DNA of 64,000 nucleotides from Cucumis sativus (Eukaryota > Streptophyta > Magnoliopsida > Cucurbitales > Cucurbitaceae), in NCBI RefSeq assembly GCF_000004075.3, contig NC_026658.2, forward strand, positions 6,386,001 to 6,450,000, given 5' to 3'. The notes beneath the pieces are model-generated. The model was not told the origin of the DNA. It made no database searches and was given only the letters and a program-made list of their open reading frames with translations. Within the stretch, counting starts at the first letter, position 1. Every line of letters starts with the position of its first letter. A program made the position numbers and the translations under genes. Positions 1 through 12,528 of this stretch are shown here, piece by piece.

Positions 1-260
1 CAAACAGACAAAATATTTACACTATATAAAACAATTTTGAAAACAAAAAAATGTCACATGCTCATAATGAAAAATACAAAAAATGTCTCAGTCAACACGG
101 ATAAATCGTGCGCATGTAATTCTTTTTCTAAATAATGGTTTTGAAAAAGTACTGGTTAACGATCGTATAGACGATGATACACGATTGTGTGTAGTTTATG
201 ATACACGATCAAATAGTTCATGATAAACTATAGTTTTGAAGAGCCCTATAGTAAACGATT
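1..260. repeat. TE-derived repeat end
   Basis: The first 45 bases, read in reverse complement, match the block near 22880-22920 (both contain the string TATAGTGTAAATATTTTGTC). Positions 150-260 carry scattered ACGATC/GATCG motifs like those at 22360-22830 and 47110-47290. It is probably one end of a dispersed non-coding element in the opposite orientation to the 22.4 kb copy. No coding sequence is seen. Confidence 0.45.
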
Positions 261-1066
261 ATATAGTTCATTGATAATTGATTGAAAACAAAAATAATAA
301 TAATAGAAATATAATGAAAAAGAATAATAATAACTGTAGAACAATTATCCTGATTTCAAAAAAATATAAAAGAAAAATTACAAATGAAGAGAAGAAAGAG
401 ATCAAAGCCACACAAAATTCAAAAGTGACACAAGCAAACTTCAAATATTTTTTTAAAAAAAGACCAATTTTATGAACTTTTATTCTATTATACAATCTGT
501 AAATATTTTGGTGTTTTATTATAATTATGAAAATCAACATTTCGTAACGAGTGTATAAAGATTCAAAGTTTCTTTTAAATGAATAAAATTAAAACCGAGA
601 AAGAGAGAAGGAGTGCATGTCAATTACAAGTGCAACTAAACTAATACATGTGTTTATAATATACTTTATAAATTTGATTCAAAACACTCAAAACTTCATT
701 ATGGATTTCTATTGCTTTTTAAATCAAGAAGTTGAAAAATGAACAAAAAAGAAAACACCTTTACAAATTTCTTAATTTTCTGTGAAACTAAAATAATTTG
801 ATCAATAATCTTATAAAACTCAAAATCTGCTAACATTTCCATCAAGGATTCATCCGAATTTCACAAGTTCACTAATTTCTAGAGCGTTCATAATCACAAG
901 TAGAAGACATTTATGTACAAACATAAATAGTCATGCCTAAAAAAATGTTCTATAAAGAGATTAAGATTTAAAAATCAACTATTTTAAGAGAGAATGGAGA
1001 AAATTAGACAAAACCAGAGACCAAAACTATAATTATATAGCAACAGATCCATCTCCACCCTGCTGC
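261..1066. other. AT-rich sequence downstream of the first gene
   Basis: Very A-rich sequence with short open frames made of low-complexity Lys/Asn/Ile or Phe/Leu runs. I see no splice-consistent exon, RNA gene or clear repeat. It lies just 3' of the minus-strand gene ending at 1067 and may include its 3' UTR. Confidence 0.4.
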
Positions 1067-4000
1067 CTAACTCTCAGAGTCAAATATATCAACATCAAGG
1101 TTCCCAAGCTTGACCTGTAATCACAAATGAAGATATGATTCATAAACAAAATCTGACTTCTTTTATATTTATATTTTTTTAAAATATTGACTTGCATTGC
1201 TTTCTTAAGTATGAAATACATTGCTAATCTACAAGGATGATAGTGATGTCAAACTTAGCTTGATTTTTCTATCAAAGGAAAAGGAAAAAGAAAAAGACGA
1301 GAAAAAACAAGGCCAATATTCCAAAAGTGCTAAAATCAATATTCAAATCTTATCAAAAGATTTTTGAATACTTAACCCTTAAATATTTAAACACACTTAC
1401 TTCCAAGTGTCAATTTGACTGAATCGGGTTTGAACTATTTGGCGGAGTTATTGAAAGAATATGTTCGTAAAGTATCTAAGGGGCAGCGGGTATGGGGGAT
1501 GGCTATGCCTCCATCGACGAATGATCAACGGAGGCAAACATCGAACAGGGATGTGGGGGCTAGATTCAATGAGACGAGAAACCTAGAGCTCTCATACCAT
1601 GTTGATTTTCTGGAATAAATATCTATTTTATTGATTATTTAGCAAGAGTACAAGCCTAAATATACTAAATGAGGAATACAAGAAAGAATCGGCAGAATAA
1701 TATCTCCTAAAAATATTCTAAATACTCCAATAGTATCAATAGTAAATAACAATGTAGTAAAAGCCACCTGTGTGTTGGACTTCATAGATAAATTTCACTA
1801 TTTCGATTTGGGGTAGCTACTTAAAGTTGAATGCCCAAAATTCTACTCATTACTCAGGTTGAAACCAAAAGCTTGACAAGATGTGAAATTTGGTACTCAC
1901 AATACCGAGAAGAGAATAACAATCTTTCTTGAGTCAAGTGCAAAACATTTATATTTCCTCCACCTAATGTTTGGCATATCATGAGCCCTTTCGGTCCCTA
2001 ATTTTTCTGTCGAATCACACAAGGAATAGATGTTAAAATACCGATAAAAGATAAAATTTATTGTAACCTATCAACATAACATTTTGAGTTTAGTAGTGAT
2101 CTTACATCGTTACAAGAGCAGAATGTACCTTTGTAATATTGTTAATCATAATAAGTCTTCTACAAATTTTCAAGTCCAAAAATTAAATTTACTATAATCC
2201 ACCTGCTCAAATTTTTTGGTTCACTGAATATTTATAGATAGAAAACTTCAAAGCATTGATGTGAAATTATTGAAAGCCTTAGGGTTCTAGAAGAGATCTA
2301 TGGTGGAGAAAATAAAGATCATGGTTACATTTAGCCATGAAAGTGGGCTTTGGTAAATTTATGGAGTATTCGGACTTGATAAGGGGATAAATCATGATCT
2401 CATAAGAAATGTCATATTTTCTTCAATAGATAGGCTTACAGATTACAAACGAAAAATATAAATCCTGGATATTCTTGAGGTTTAGACCTCAACCAACAGT
2501 CCAAAATATCGAAATATAAAATATTTTATAATTTTCTTGAACCTAGGTGTCTCCAGTTAGGCACTTGAGCCGAGAGACATGGAAATTGGCCAAACAAACA
2601 TGATGAATTCAAGAAAATAGAGGGAAAAAAAATATTTACCCTGTTCGATGGGATTTTCTAGAGAAAGTTGTTTACCTTTAGACGAGAACTTCAGTAACAT
2701 TAGTCCATGGTTCAACAAATAATGCACAACTTTCGCCCCCATTTTAAGACTGGACTGTCTTTCCAGTACCTTCTCTATGCGCTGTAAGAAATGTAGATTA
2801 CAGAACACAAGAAAAACCACCTTAGTATGTAAATCTAAGAGGCTATGATTAGGCGTGATTTTGAAATTGTCATGATGATCATGAATCCATCCTTGGTCTT
2901 AGTTTTTTAAAAAGGAAAAACCATCTCTAAAATGTGAGTAAATAGACGAATTCACTTACCACCAATGTATTCTCAGTTTTCAAACTTTCAAAAGTTCCGT
3001 CACAGGATTTAGATAGTTTGAGCTTATCCTTGACAATATCAATATTTACTATGCACGAGGAATGAACATCTCCACCATTCACGTGTATATCAATTACGTT
3101 ATGGCAAGTCAAGCGAGCATGGGCATCTGACGTTTCCAATGACATCCTACTTTTTGTTGAATGGGTAACTTCCAGGAAGTTGAAGAAAGTTAAACGAGGA
3201 TCACACTGTGGGTTGTTGTCCAATTCCTCAGTACTTAAAAAGCCAGAGGAATCACGGGCCTGCACAAATATAGATTATTTGAAAAGAAACTCTCCAGACA
3301 TATAACATAATTATTTTCTAAAATATATAGTACAGTGTGAGTCATCTCAACTGAGGCAAATGTGTAGGGAAAAAAATAGTAATAAAGAAGAGACATGTAA
3401 TTTTAAGGACCAATAGGAAAAAGAAAATGACAACCACAAGTCATCATGACTTTTTTTTGCTAGATAGGAACAATTCAAGAGATCTACATGTTTATCAAAT
3501 ATAATAAAATAAATTCAATAGAAAAATATGGGTGAATCCAATAATGTTTGAATAGGAGATTAATCTGATTGGGGTACTGATGGTTGTGGGCAAAGGAAAA
3601 GGAATACAACAAAGGTAAGAGATTGTGCCTTGAAGGGAATTTGCAGTGAGAGGTGGGTGGGGTTGATTTTGTTTAGTGTTTCTAAACAAGGATAGTTTTT
3701 TCTTTTTTTAAAAGAAAAAGGTGTGAAACTAATAAATATTATACAACATAATTTACTATTTCAAAAGCAATCAACATTGTTTTTTTATGTATATATGAAA
3801 AGGTAATCAACATGGTAAAAGTAAGATAATGATTATAGATAACAATTTGATGAAATTGAAGTTATCTAGTCCGTGATTTGATCCATAATTGACAATCAAA
3901 ATTATGAATTATGTAAAACAATCAAGTATTTGTCGATATCTAAGAACTGATTAACTCAATATAAATGTAGTAATTGCTAGTTTTGTTCTAATTAAAAAAT

Positions 4001-4616
4001 TTCTACTTTCATAAAATTCTTTAATTGCTAAATTTGCCCTAGCTATATTCCTCTTCCACACAACAATGTTCATGTCCAAAAGAAGAAAAAAAACTGAGCT
4101 CCAAAAAGTTGCTGCCACTAATAAAGAGAGAATACCAAAATATAGTGGAAAAACAATACACCATAAAAAAAAAAAAGAAAACTTAGCGAAGATTTTTCGA
4201 AGGGGGACGAAGCCTTCTCAAAGAGAATTAGCAAAATTTCAGAAAGTCCACCACAACAATTGATTATCAGTAACATGCAACTACCAATTAAAGAACTTAC
4301 AAAGTATAATCAAGAAAAATGCCTAAAGAAGGACACCCCCCTCGTCAAGCCTAATAACTTACACTAATTTTTCCTGAAGGAGACCTCCATTCGACACAAC
4401 TGCAGTCTGAAAGGAAATGAAACGATAAAATAACAAAAAAAAGAAAAAAACCTTCCAACAGAACAGAAATTTGCAAAACACGAACGGAAAGACCAAATCA
4501 GAGTCTTTAAAATTACCAGAAGAAATGGAGAGGAAGAAGGGCTAACTGAAACTTGCTTTCAGTGATTTGCTGGAGAGCATTGAAGAGAGTATTACCTTAC
4601 ATTGATTAACAACCAT
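1067..4616 (-). CDS. Unrecognised plant gene, minus strand, partly resolved exons
   Basis: I do not recognise the product. Five exons can be joined or suggested: 4616-4596 (MVVNQCK), 4406-4365 (14 residues), 3259-2960 (100 residues), 2781-2640 or 2781-2676 (35-47 residues), and a last exon 1114-1067 ending in a short acidic tail DIFDSES and TAG. The first three junctions keep frame with good GT/AG sites. The fourth exon ends in phase 1 at either donor, whereas the last exon reads best in phase 0, so at least one small exon between 2640 and 1114 is missing from my model, or the last exon is wrong. The protein is soluble-looking: no signal peptide, membrane segment or known catalytic motif. Exon 4 encodes a basic/hydrophobic stretch that could be helical (RIEKVLERQSSLKMG onward). 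The minimum length is about 185 residues. The gene, its strand and exons 1-4 are moderately supported; its function is unknown. Confidence 0.5.
1400..1800 (+). repeat. Probable retroelement fragment inside an intron
   Basis: A 67-codon open stretch at 1415-1618 has higher GC than its surroundings and ends NLELSYHVDFLE before an AT-rich tail (1620-1760). This resembles the coding/LTR-edge debris of copia-like elements common in dicots. It lies in the intron between the last two exons of the minus-strand gene. Family assignment is tentative. Confidence 0.3.
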
Positions 4617-5109
4617 TGTTGTGAAGGTGGAAGAGATCGAGTCCGCAGCTGTGGCTTCGACTCTTACAAAAAAGTCATCGAGAAATCAAACGAATAGATG
4701 GACTACAAGAGAGAGCAGGGCAATAGATAGACGTTAGATAATAGGTGTGTTTGGTTAGAGTTACTTTCAAGGTTGAGTTTCTTCTAATTGTTAATTACTA
4801 CGGGAAAGAGTAATTAGTGGAGTTAATTCAAAAAAATCTTAAATTGTTGGTAAGGTGAGTGATTTTTTTTTTTTACCATCCTACTCAACTCAATTATATG
4901 TCGATCCTATTTTACTTTGTAATCAGAAACCTTTATTAGTTAATTTTAATTTAAATTTTTCTATATCTTTCTTTTATCTTGCTTTTTATTGGCTTGTTAT
5001 AGCAAGTGAGAAATTATTAGTGAAATTAAATATTACAATCTTGAATCTAATAAATTTAGGTTTCAACGGTAGCTTGAGTAAACTTGAACTTTATTGAGAA
5101 GCATAAGCA
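4617..5109. other. Upstream region of the first gene
   Basis: This holds the leader and promoter side of the minus-strand gene starting at 4616. No clear TATA box is visible. The 80-codon frame at 4855-5097 is AT-rich, hydrophobic and lacks splice or family support, so I do not call it a gene. Confidence 0.35.
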
Positions 5110-6735
5110 TGAATGAATAAGGTTGGATGTCTTACTCTAGGGACACTACGGATGTGACATGCTTTGTAGTTAGTTCAAATGATGTGATCTTCAATCGTTC
5201 ATGTAGAAGCATCCTATGTAAAGAGTTTACATAAGACTATGAAATAATCACTTTTACGTCATAACACCATTTACTATATAAAACTAACTATTTCGAATTT
5301 TGATGACTTCGATAACTTAATATTAATCTTGAGCTAATTATGAACTCTTTTTCATACGAAATTATCTTTAGATATGCATAGGTGAGAGAAGTTTATTAGC
5401 ATTGGCCCAATAAGTCTCCCATTTTAGGGGTAAGACCAAGTGGATAATTAAGAACGTAGAGTGCATGATGGAATTCACTTCTACCTGCTTTAGGGTTAGT
5501 AGATATGTTATTCTCTTAAGAACTGAATTTAGTTTATAAGTTGGACCTTAAACCAATTATTCAATAGTGGATCAGTGAGACTTAAGGAACAAAATGTAGT
5601 ATTGAAAGTAAAATTGTGTTTTGATCTATCCTAGGTTGCGAACAACCAATGAAGGATTAACTTATTGATCATGGTTATATCAAATGGACACAAATACATC
5701 TATAGTGAGGGGAGTGCAACTATGTGTTTTTAACGGAATGATCCATTAGTTAACGAATGTTGATAAGCTCTGTTTAAAAGGGTTTAGTCAATTAATCTCA
5801 GACTATTAGAGCTCATGATCTATAGGTTTATTAGGTTTTCCTACTAGCTCATATGGAATTAACTTAGAACAGTACGTTGGATTAGTTCTAATAGTTTGAA
5901 TTAGGCAATGAGAGAGAAACAGACAAACATATGTGATATAACTGTTGGTTATTAGTTTAGAGATATAGCTTTATGTTTAAATATAAAAAATATGAATGTG
6001 GATTCATACTCGAAAGCTCGAAAATGATGGAAATGATCAAAGTTGGAAAAAATCAAAGAGTTATTTTTTTACTTTGAAAAGTTAAACTTTGATAGTCGAT
6101 ATATTCAAATGTGATTTGAATATCAAGAAAATGAATGCAGATTCATGCTCCAGAGCTCGAAATTAGTCAAGACAGACAAAATTGTAAAAAGTCAAAATGT
6201 TGACCATTTAGTTTGAAAAGTCAATGTTTGACTTTAACCAAATGACGTTTTTTCCCTTTCACCATTGTTAGCGGGAAAATCAAACATTTTATTGGATAAT
6301 TCCACTAACTTTAGTGAGCTAGGTGTTGTCATTTGATGAAGACAAAAACCCTCATTAGAGAGTGTATTATGTGTTGATGGGCCAAGCATTGCATGAGTTT
6401 TCATTATAATTTTGGGCTTTCGTTTACATGAAGAGAATTTTTTTTTGTTTTTGAATGAATTTTGGGCCGTTGAATTTATACCTAAAAGAATTTCTCTCAA
6501 GCCCTAAAACCCAATCTCACAAAATTCACCTTTCTTATTTTCCATCTTTTTCTCTCTTTCGATTTCTTCATTCATAGGGTCTCACAACCTCGTTTTGAGT
6601 CATTAGGATAGTAGGTCCATTCCAGTGGTGGTCTAGGTCAAGTACGAATGAAGGATTTCGAGAAATTGGAGCTAAGGAGGTAAATTTCCTCCCTGATTTA
6701 TTATTTAGGGTTAATACATGTTATTCTTATGAATT
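5110..6735 (+). mobile_element. Diverged LTR, family X, copy A (5' truncated)
   Basis: Positions 5113-5870 align in the same order and orientation with 9195-10010 and 44060-44870. Shared landmarks include AATAAGGTTGG..., the segment around CCATTTTAGGG...ACCAAGTGG, and the TTAATCTCA...GATCTRTAGGT block. The TGTTGRGATTTATGT start seen in copies B and C is missing. From 5985 to 6240 there is an internal direct duplication of about 135 bp period (ATGAATGYRGATTCATRCTC...GAGCTCGAAA). The 6500-6735 part has the CT-rich transcribed look of an LTR R/U5. No internal coding region is attached, so it is probably a solo or broken LTR. Confidence 0.6.
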
Positions 6736-7600
6736 AGGGTAGGATTTCGATCCAACTTCTGTTGCACATGTTTAAAATCCATTAGCCCTATGTTTTTGTT
6801 TTCTGACCATAATGCTCTTTCCATTTTATTTTAGCGATCTAATGGCCTAGCTCAAGTCTAATATGTCAATTGTGGTTCAGAAAAATGAAGGATCACTTGT
6901 AAAGTAAAGAAATGTGACCCATAATATGTTAAATGAATAATTTTTTTAAGAAAAATATCAAATGATATTATGTTGATGTCATGGTTGAGTAAAGTTACAA
7001 ATATGCTCTTGATTTATTTTTTTATGCTTCTTCGGTGTCCTCCATGTGACCTTTGTTTTCTCTCTCTTTCCTTTCTCTTTTTGTTCTTCCGTCGAACTTT
7101 AACTTTTTTTTTTCTCTTTCCTTCTTCTCTGCCATGACCTTCACACTTTTATTCCTTTTTCTTTTTTTCTTGTGTTTTTTTTTTCTCTTTTCTTCCTCTT
7201 CTTCTTTCACGGATCTTCAAACCGTTTTTTCCTCTTTCCTTCCTCTCTAGCTTGACCTTCAACCATTTTATACTTTTTTCTTTTTCTTTTTCATTCTTAT
7301 TAATGGAATATGGATTAGAGAGAGAGATGTGAAATATTGATTAAGAGAGAGTGAGACATGTGGATATGGAGAGAAAAAGAGCATGTGAGATTTGGAATAT
7401 GGATTGAGTGAGAGTGAGACATGTGAATGTGGAGTGAAGTGAGAGCAACAGATATGGAATTTGAGTTGGAAGAGTGCTAGACATATGGTTGATAGAGAGG
7501 GAGAGATAAGAAAAGATTTAGAGAAAGCGAGACTAAACGAGATATAGAAAGAGCCAGATTGACATCGAGCGGGAGCGAGATCAAAATGAAATTGTCAAGA
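6736..7600. repeat. Polypyrimidine tract followed by polypurine tract
   Basis: From about 7020 to 7300 the plus strand is nearly all C/T (TTTCTCTTTCC type). From about 7315 to 7590 it switches to a GA-rich degenerate repeat with units such as GAGAGAGTGAGACATGTGGA. Open frames here (both strands, 7022-7250) are low-complexity Lys/Glu/Arg or Phe/Leu/Ser artefacts. 6736-7020 shows nothing recognisable. Confidence 0.6.
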
Positions 7601-7714
7601 GAACATGCTTTTGGCTTCTTTTGGTCATGACATGGTTTTATATGACATGTGTTGCTTTTATCCATGTTCGATTAGTCAAGAGAACATGCTTTTGTGTTCT
7701 TTTCATATTTCTAT

Positions 7715-8967
7715 ATTGTCACGCCCCGCCCCAAATGTTGCATCACTCAAATGGAGGGCCTACTGCCTAGACATTCAACACATACCTCTTGCAATACAAC
7801 ACTTTAAATGCCTAGTAAGTGGGACAACTCTTTTCTTTCGTCTATTCGTGAAGCTCTTCCAATTGAGCCTTAGAGACCGTCATATCTTTTACAGCGAAAA
7901 CAACTGAAGAAATTAACACAGCAGAATACCTAAACTCTTTTCTTTATTAACTTAATGCTTATAGAAGTACAAATTACAAATTACACTTTGCTTTGCATAG
8001 AAATGAACCAACTTTGGCCTTCTCACGTCCTTCTTCTTTTCACCAAGTTGCAGCCTTTCATGTCGTGGTGGATATGACTTGATGGAACTCTCTTAGTATC
8101 GATACTTGACCTCTGCTTTATTTATTGCCCATTTTCCTTCTTTGCCTTTTCAATTGTTTCCCCGGGGCAAGTACTTAGAGGTGTGAAACTTCTCTTTCTC
8201 TTACTTACCTCATTCATCCTACGACCTCGACAATCTTCAGGGCTTCTTTACCCTGCCTTAGCTTCTCAAAATGCTTACGCCTCTCTTCTCTGTTTAACTG
8301 AGCTGATTTGGGTGCTAAGGAGCAACAATCTTACCAACCGGCTCCTTGAACGCATGATGAGATGCCATTGGTAGCACACCATGTAAGATTACAGAAATAC
8401 TCTACTTCCCTCCTTAACTTGGGTTACACAACCTTAGAATCAACCTTAGCATGGCCTCAACGCTTGACAACCTGGGGAGGGGAAACAGTTAAAACGTAAG
8501 TCAAACGAAACTAGTGAGCGACAAATTTTATAAAAACCTTTTGGGAAATCATAAGGAATCTACAGATTAATAAACAGTAAGTCATAACACATAAAGTTCG
8601 TCACAACGAAGAATTAACACACATCACATAACCACCACAAATCAATAACCCACATAACGAGTTACCAACTCATATAACAATCACGATCACAAGCTCATTA
8701 TGAGATATGGGAATATCACCTCGCTGACCTAGGATTCACTCTCGCCAATATCACGTGAGTTATCTGAAATATCCAATAACGTATCGCTACATTCACATTC
8801 TTAGACTTGGAAGTTACACTCTATCAGCATCTCATCAACGTCTTACTTGCAGTGAGTGCTACAGCGTCATACGCTGGAATTGTTTCACAAGTCCATTCTG
8901 AGACCTAGGAATTTTTCATCGCTTAGACCTGAGATTCGCTCTTGTCAGTATCACGCGAGTTACTTGG
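7715..8967. mobile_element. TE fragment starting TGTCACGCCCCGCCCC-like, with internal duplication
   Basis: Begins near 7718 with GTCACGCCCCGCCCC; a diverged relative starts near 53307 (TCACGTCCCACCCC, then similar text through TCTAG). A segment with the core TATCACGYGAGTTA is repeated directly at about 8719-8775 and 8919-8966 (period near 200). Short open frames at 7605-7907 and 8183-8374 lie inside and have no recognisable domain. It is immediately followed by LTR copy B, which may have inserted into it. Confidence 0.5.
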
Positions 8968-10650
8968 TGTTGAGATTTATGTCCTAAAACTCGTAGATCG
9001 TAAATATAATCCATTGACTGTTATTAATAAAGTATTATTTTTATAATGTCAATAAATGTTATTGATTATATTATTAGTTTTGTCTTAATAACCCAAATCC
9101 AATAAATTAACATCCTAAGTTGTTTGATGAGTCTTGAATAGTATGTAGAGACATACAAGAATCAATGTTCGAGATCAGCTTAAAGGGTCTATAATATTGG
9201 AATAAGGTTGGGTACCTTATCCTAGTAACACTATGGATACAGTTTACTTTGTATTTGATACAAACGCAATGATCCAATGCATTCATGTAGTTGACATGCA
9301 AGTGAGGGTGTCCTATGCAATGAGTTTGCATAAGACCGGATCGCAAAATAGTAACTGCTAGATGTAACTCCATTAACTAGTTAGGTTTCTATTTCATTAG
9401 AATGACCTAGGTAACTCAGTCTTAATCCTGAGTGTGTTATGAACTCCTGTTCGCAAGAGATTGTCCTTCGATTTGTACAGGTGAGAGTGGTCAGATTGCT
9501 AACTCAATAATCCTATCATTTTAGGGAAAACCAAGTGGGGAGTTGGAAATATAATTACAAAAGATGGAATTCACTCATTTCCTACTTTAGGGTAAGTAGA
9601 AGAATGCTCCCTTAAATTGTGTCTCCGGGACTTGAACAAAGGGCTCTACCCACTCTATGGCATGATATGGATTTCTATTTATTGGTTGGACCATAAACAA
9701 GTTGTTCATTAGAGAAGCACTGATATGTAAGGATTAGAGATAACCTAAGGGTAAAATGGTAATTTGACCCAATTGGTGCTGTGAACACTCATTAAGGACT
9801 AACTCACTGTTATTGGTCTATATCCATGGACACATAAATATATCTACAGTGAGAAGAGTTCAGTTGTGGGTCTTTAGTGAAGTGTACATAGTTAACGAAT
9901 ATTGATTAATGTGGTTAATGAGTTTAGCTAATTAATCTCATATCGTTGTAGCTTTTGATCTGTAGGTTCATTAGATCTTATTCCTAGGTCGTAAAGGATA
10001 ATGAGATATATTTATATTTGTTGTAATTTGAGATGTTCAAATTTACTTTGGAAATTAGTATAATGTGTAGTGATACATTATAATATAAAGTTTATCAAAC
10101 TTTATTATATAAATTTAATTTTGGATATGATTCAAAATTAATTTTTTAGAGATAAAATATTTGAATAAGTTCAAATATTAATTTAATGTGTTCATATTAA
10201 AATTATTGGTCATGAGAGAAACTTATATTTGAATATGATTTAAATTTAATTTAAGTTGAATACAAGATATTTAATTTAGCTATTAATTAATTGGAGAATT
10301 AATTAATAGTTTAGTTTAGTTTTATTTTAGATTTTTTTTTATAAAAAAATAGATTTTACAAAATACTTACAACGTATAACAAATTCTATCACTGATAGTT
10401 ATTGATATGCTATGGTGATAGAAGACTATCAATGATAGAACCCAAAATTTTACTATAACTTGTAAATGTTTTAACATTTTTCTATTTTTAAAAATACCCC
10501 TTTATTTTATTTAATTAAATTAATATAAAACTATAAGATATTGGAGAGATATTAATTAAATATGATTTAAATTAAATATTGACAGGTTGCGGTCTTCTTC
10601 TTCCTTTCCCTCCTCCACCTTATCAAGGTGCTTCTCAAAAGACCTAGCCC
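8968..10650 (+). mobile_element. LTR, family X, copy B
   Basis: Starts TGTTGAGATTTATGT at 8968, the TG-type terminus expected of an LTR. It is collinear with copy C (from 43834) for more than 1.2 kb, with identical strings such as CCAATAAA.TAACATCCTAAG and TTGTTTRATGAGT. It contains a MITE (about 10331-10495) and ends in a CT-rich stretch near 10590-10620. The 3' border is not defined. No gag-pol is adjacent, suggesting a solo LTR. Confidence 0.65.
10331..10495 (+). mobile_element. MITE family M, copy 1
   Basis: Inverted ends (AAAATACTTAC...GTAAATGTTTT, with AT-rich TTTTTAAAAATAG flanks) surround a core with paired ATCACTGATAG / CTATCAATGATAG motifs. Five further copies occur at about 22.2, 26.9, 27.3, 42.6 and 52.7 kb. 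It is non-coding and sits inside LTR copy B. Confidence 0.65.
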
Positions 10651-10729
10651 CCTGAATTTACAAATACATTGTATTTTCAAATTTGATTTCATATACAATG
10701 TATTTTTAATTTACAAATACAGAAGTAAC

Positions 10730-12032
10730 TTATAGTTTAAAGAGCATGCTTAACATATATCCGGTTGTCTTTTGGACACCTGAATAAGTATTTTGTTTTC
10801 CTTTTATCTCTTGAATAATATTGTTTAAGTGGGTATGCAGTTCTTCAAATTTTTTGTTCATCTTATCCTCAACAATCTTGAACAATTCAACTATCTTCTC
10901 CATACTTTTTTCCATTTTTTCTTGTGTTTGTTTAATGCTCTCAACAACCTTGGATAGTCCATCAAGCTGGCTTGTAGATGACATGCCTCTACTAAGCAAC
11001 ACGGTCAGCTTTTTGGCCCTTTGTAAATTCCTCTTCAGCATCTCTACGAATTGTTTTTCCTGCATCAACGAATGGTGCAAAGTATGGTTTCCTCAATTCT
11101 TCAGGTGTAGCGAGCATTAGGTTAGTTCAAGATGTTTCAAGAAGAAAAAAAATGTTACAACTATAAGTGATTATTTACGTATAAATCTGTTGTAAAATGA
11201 GTTTCATATCGTTGGCAAATCAAAGACCTGTTGTAGATCCTTCCATTTTGGCTGTGTGTCTACTGCCCAATTGATTATCCTAGGCATTTCATTTGAGATC
11301 CGTGTTGCAAAAATGTTTGGTGGCGTACTCAAGGATGGAATTACCTCGAAAGCCCAAACTAGGATTGGAAAAAATGAAACCTTCCATCGATATTCTTGTT
11401 TGTCATTTGCTTCCCACATCCCTATTCATAAATTCTAATAGTAGGTTAAAAGCTACCATCCCCCAAAGATAACTATGAAATAGTTCGTCATCATCTACCA
11501 TTAAGACATGGTCCCACTCAATACTCAAAGACTCTTGTCTTGGAAGTAGAAAGCTCTCTAGAAAGTATAACTTGGCCATTCTTACTATGTCATCATTTGT
11601 TCCAGTCGTGCTTATATTGAACATGGTGTTCAAATAATGTCTTGTAACTGATTCGAGGGTCTCAAAATAAATCCTTTTTAGCCTTTCCCCACCCTTTATT
11701 TGTTCTATACTAATATATGGTATTTCATTGCAATTCAAGTCTGTTATGAAGGTAAATTCCCTCAGCCCAAATGTCAGCACCCCACCCCCTATCATGAAAT
11801 GTAGTTGGGTGGTCTATTTCGGCTTGCACATAAGTTGAATTAGGTGCAAGAGTAATTGGGATGATTGATTTGTTATAGAAAATTTGAGAAAATGGTCAAA
11901 TAGTGCCTCACTAAATCTAGATGTCAATCTTTCCCCAAGATTTTCTTTGATCTTATCTATTATGTTGCTTTTTGTCTGTATGTTTATTCTCAAAGGGTCG
12001 GTCCTCCGTTGTTGGGACATCAAGTATATCAC
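10730..12032 (-). pseudogene. Broken TE gene with DUF1985-like region and coiled coil
   Basis: Three open blocks read down the minus strand: 12032-11814, 11795-11403 and 11419-11204, then a fourth at 11080-10730. The second and third (for example GLREFTFITDLNC, then WGMVAFNLL) resemble the DUF1985 domain found in Ulp1-carrying Mutator-like elements of dicots. The fourth is a Lys/Glu/Met-rich coiled coil (KQTQEKMEKSMEKIVELF) typical of the linker in such proteins. The blocks are separated by stops and frame changes, and no Ulp1 His/Asp/Cys domain is present downstream. I read it as a decayed TE gene; a spliced host gene is less likely. The DUF1985 call is from memory of the family's look. Confidence 0.5.
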
Positions 12033-12061
12033 TCCTAATATTGACGAATAATAATCAATAA

Positions 12062-12528
12062 GTCAACATGTTTCATAATTTTCAAACACACTATAATTGC
12101 ATTAATCAGTTATACATATTTCTATAATGATTACATAACGATCAATATACTAAATTCGATGTATTATAAATATGTAACATTGAAGACTCACTCTACCAGA
12201 ATTAATAATCAATCTCAATATACAAATGTATTACAAGTACACTGTAATTGTAATTTAATGTAACGTCATACCCAAATAATGAAATACAACACATTAAAAT
12301 GCAATATATTAGCTAGCATGTTCCATAACTTACACCACACTATGATTGCAGTAATCAAGTATACATATTCCCTATAATGATTGCATAATGATCAACATAC
12401 TATCTCAACTTCAAGGTATTCTAAATATCTAATATTAAATACTCAATCTACCAGAATCAATAATCAATTCATATATATGAATGTATTACAAATACATTGT
12501 AATTATAGTACAATGTAATTGCCCGTTA
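12062..12528. repeat. Direct tandem duplication, about 250 bp period
   Basis: 12062-12268 and 12312-12525 align end to end: both carry AACATGTTYCATAA, CTATAATGATT.CATAA, CTACCAGAAT.AATAATCAAT and ...TGTATTACAA.TACA.TGTAATT. The copies differ at many sites, so the duplication is old. It lies just upstream of the DUF1985-like pseudogene, possibly in its 5' flank. Confidence 0.65.

Noticed and set aside
268..540. 90- and 65-codon frames on opposite strands
   Set aside because: Both are AT-driven low-complexity strings (Phe/Ile/Leu and Lys/Asn) with no splice or family support.
7022..7250. Lys/Glu-rich and Phe/Leu-rich frames
   Set aside because: They are translations of a polypyrimidine tract.
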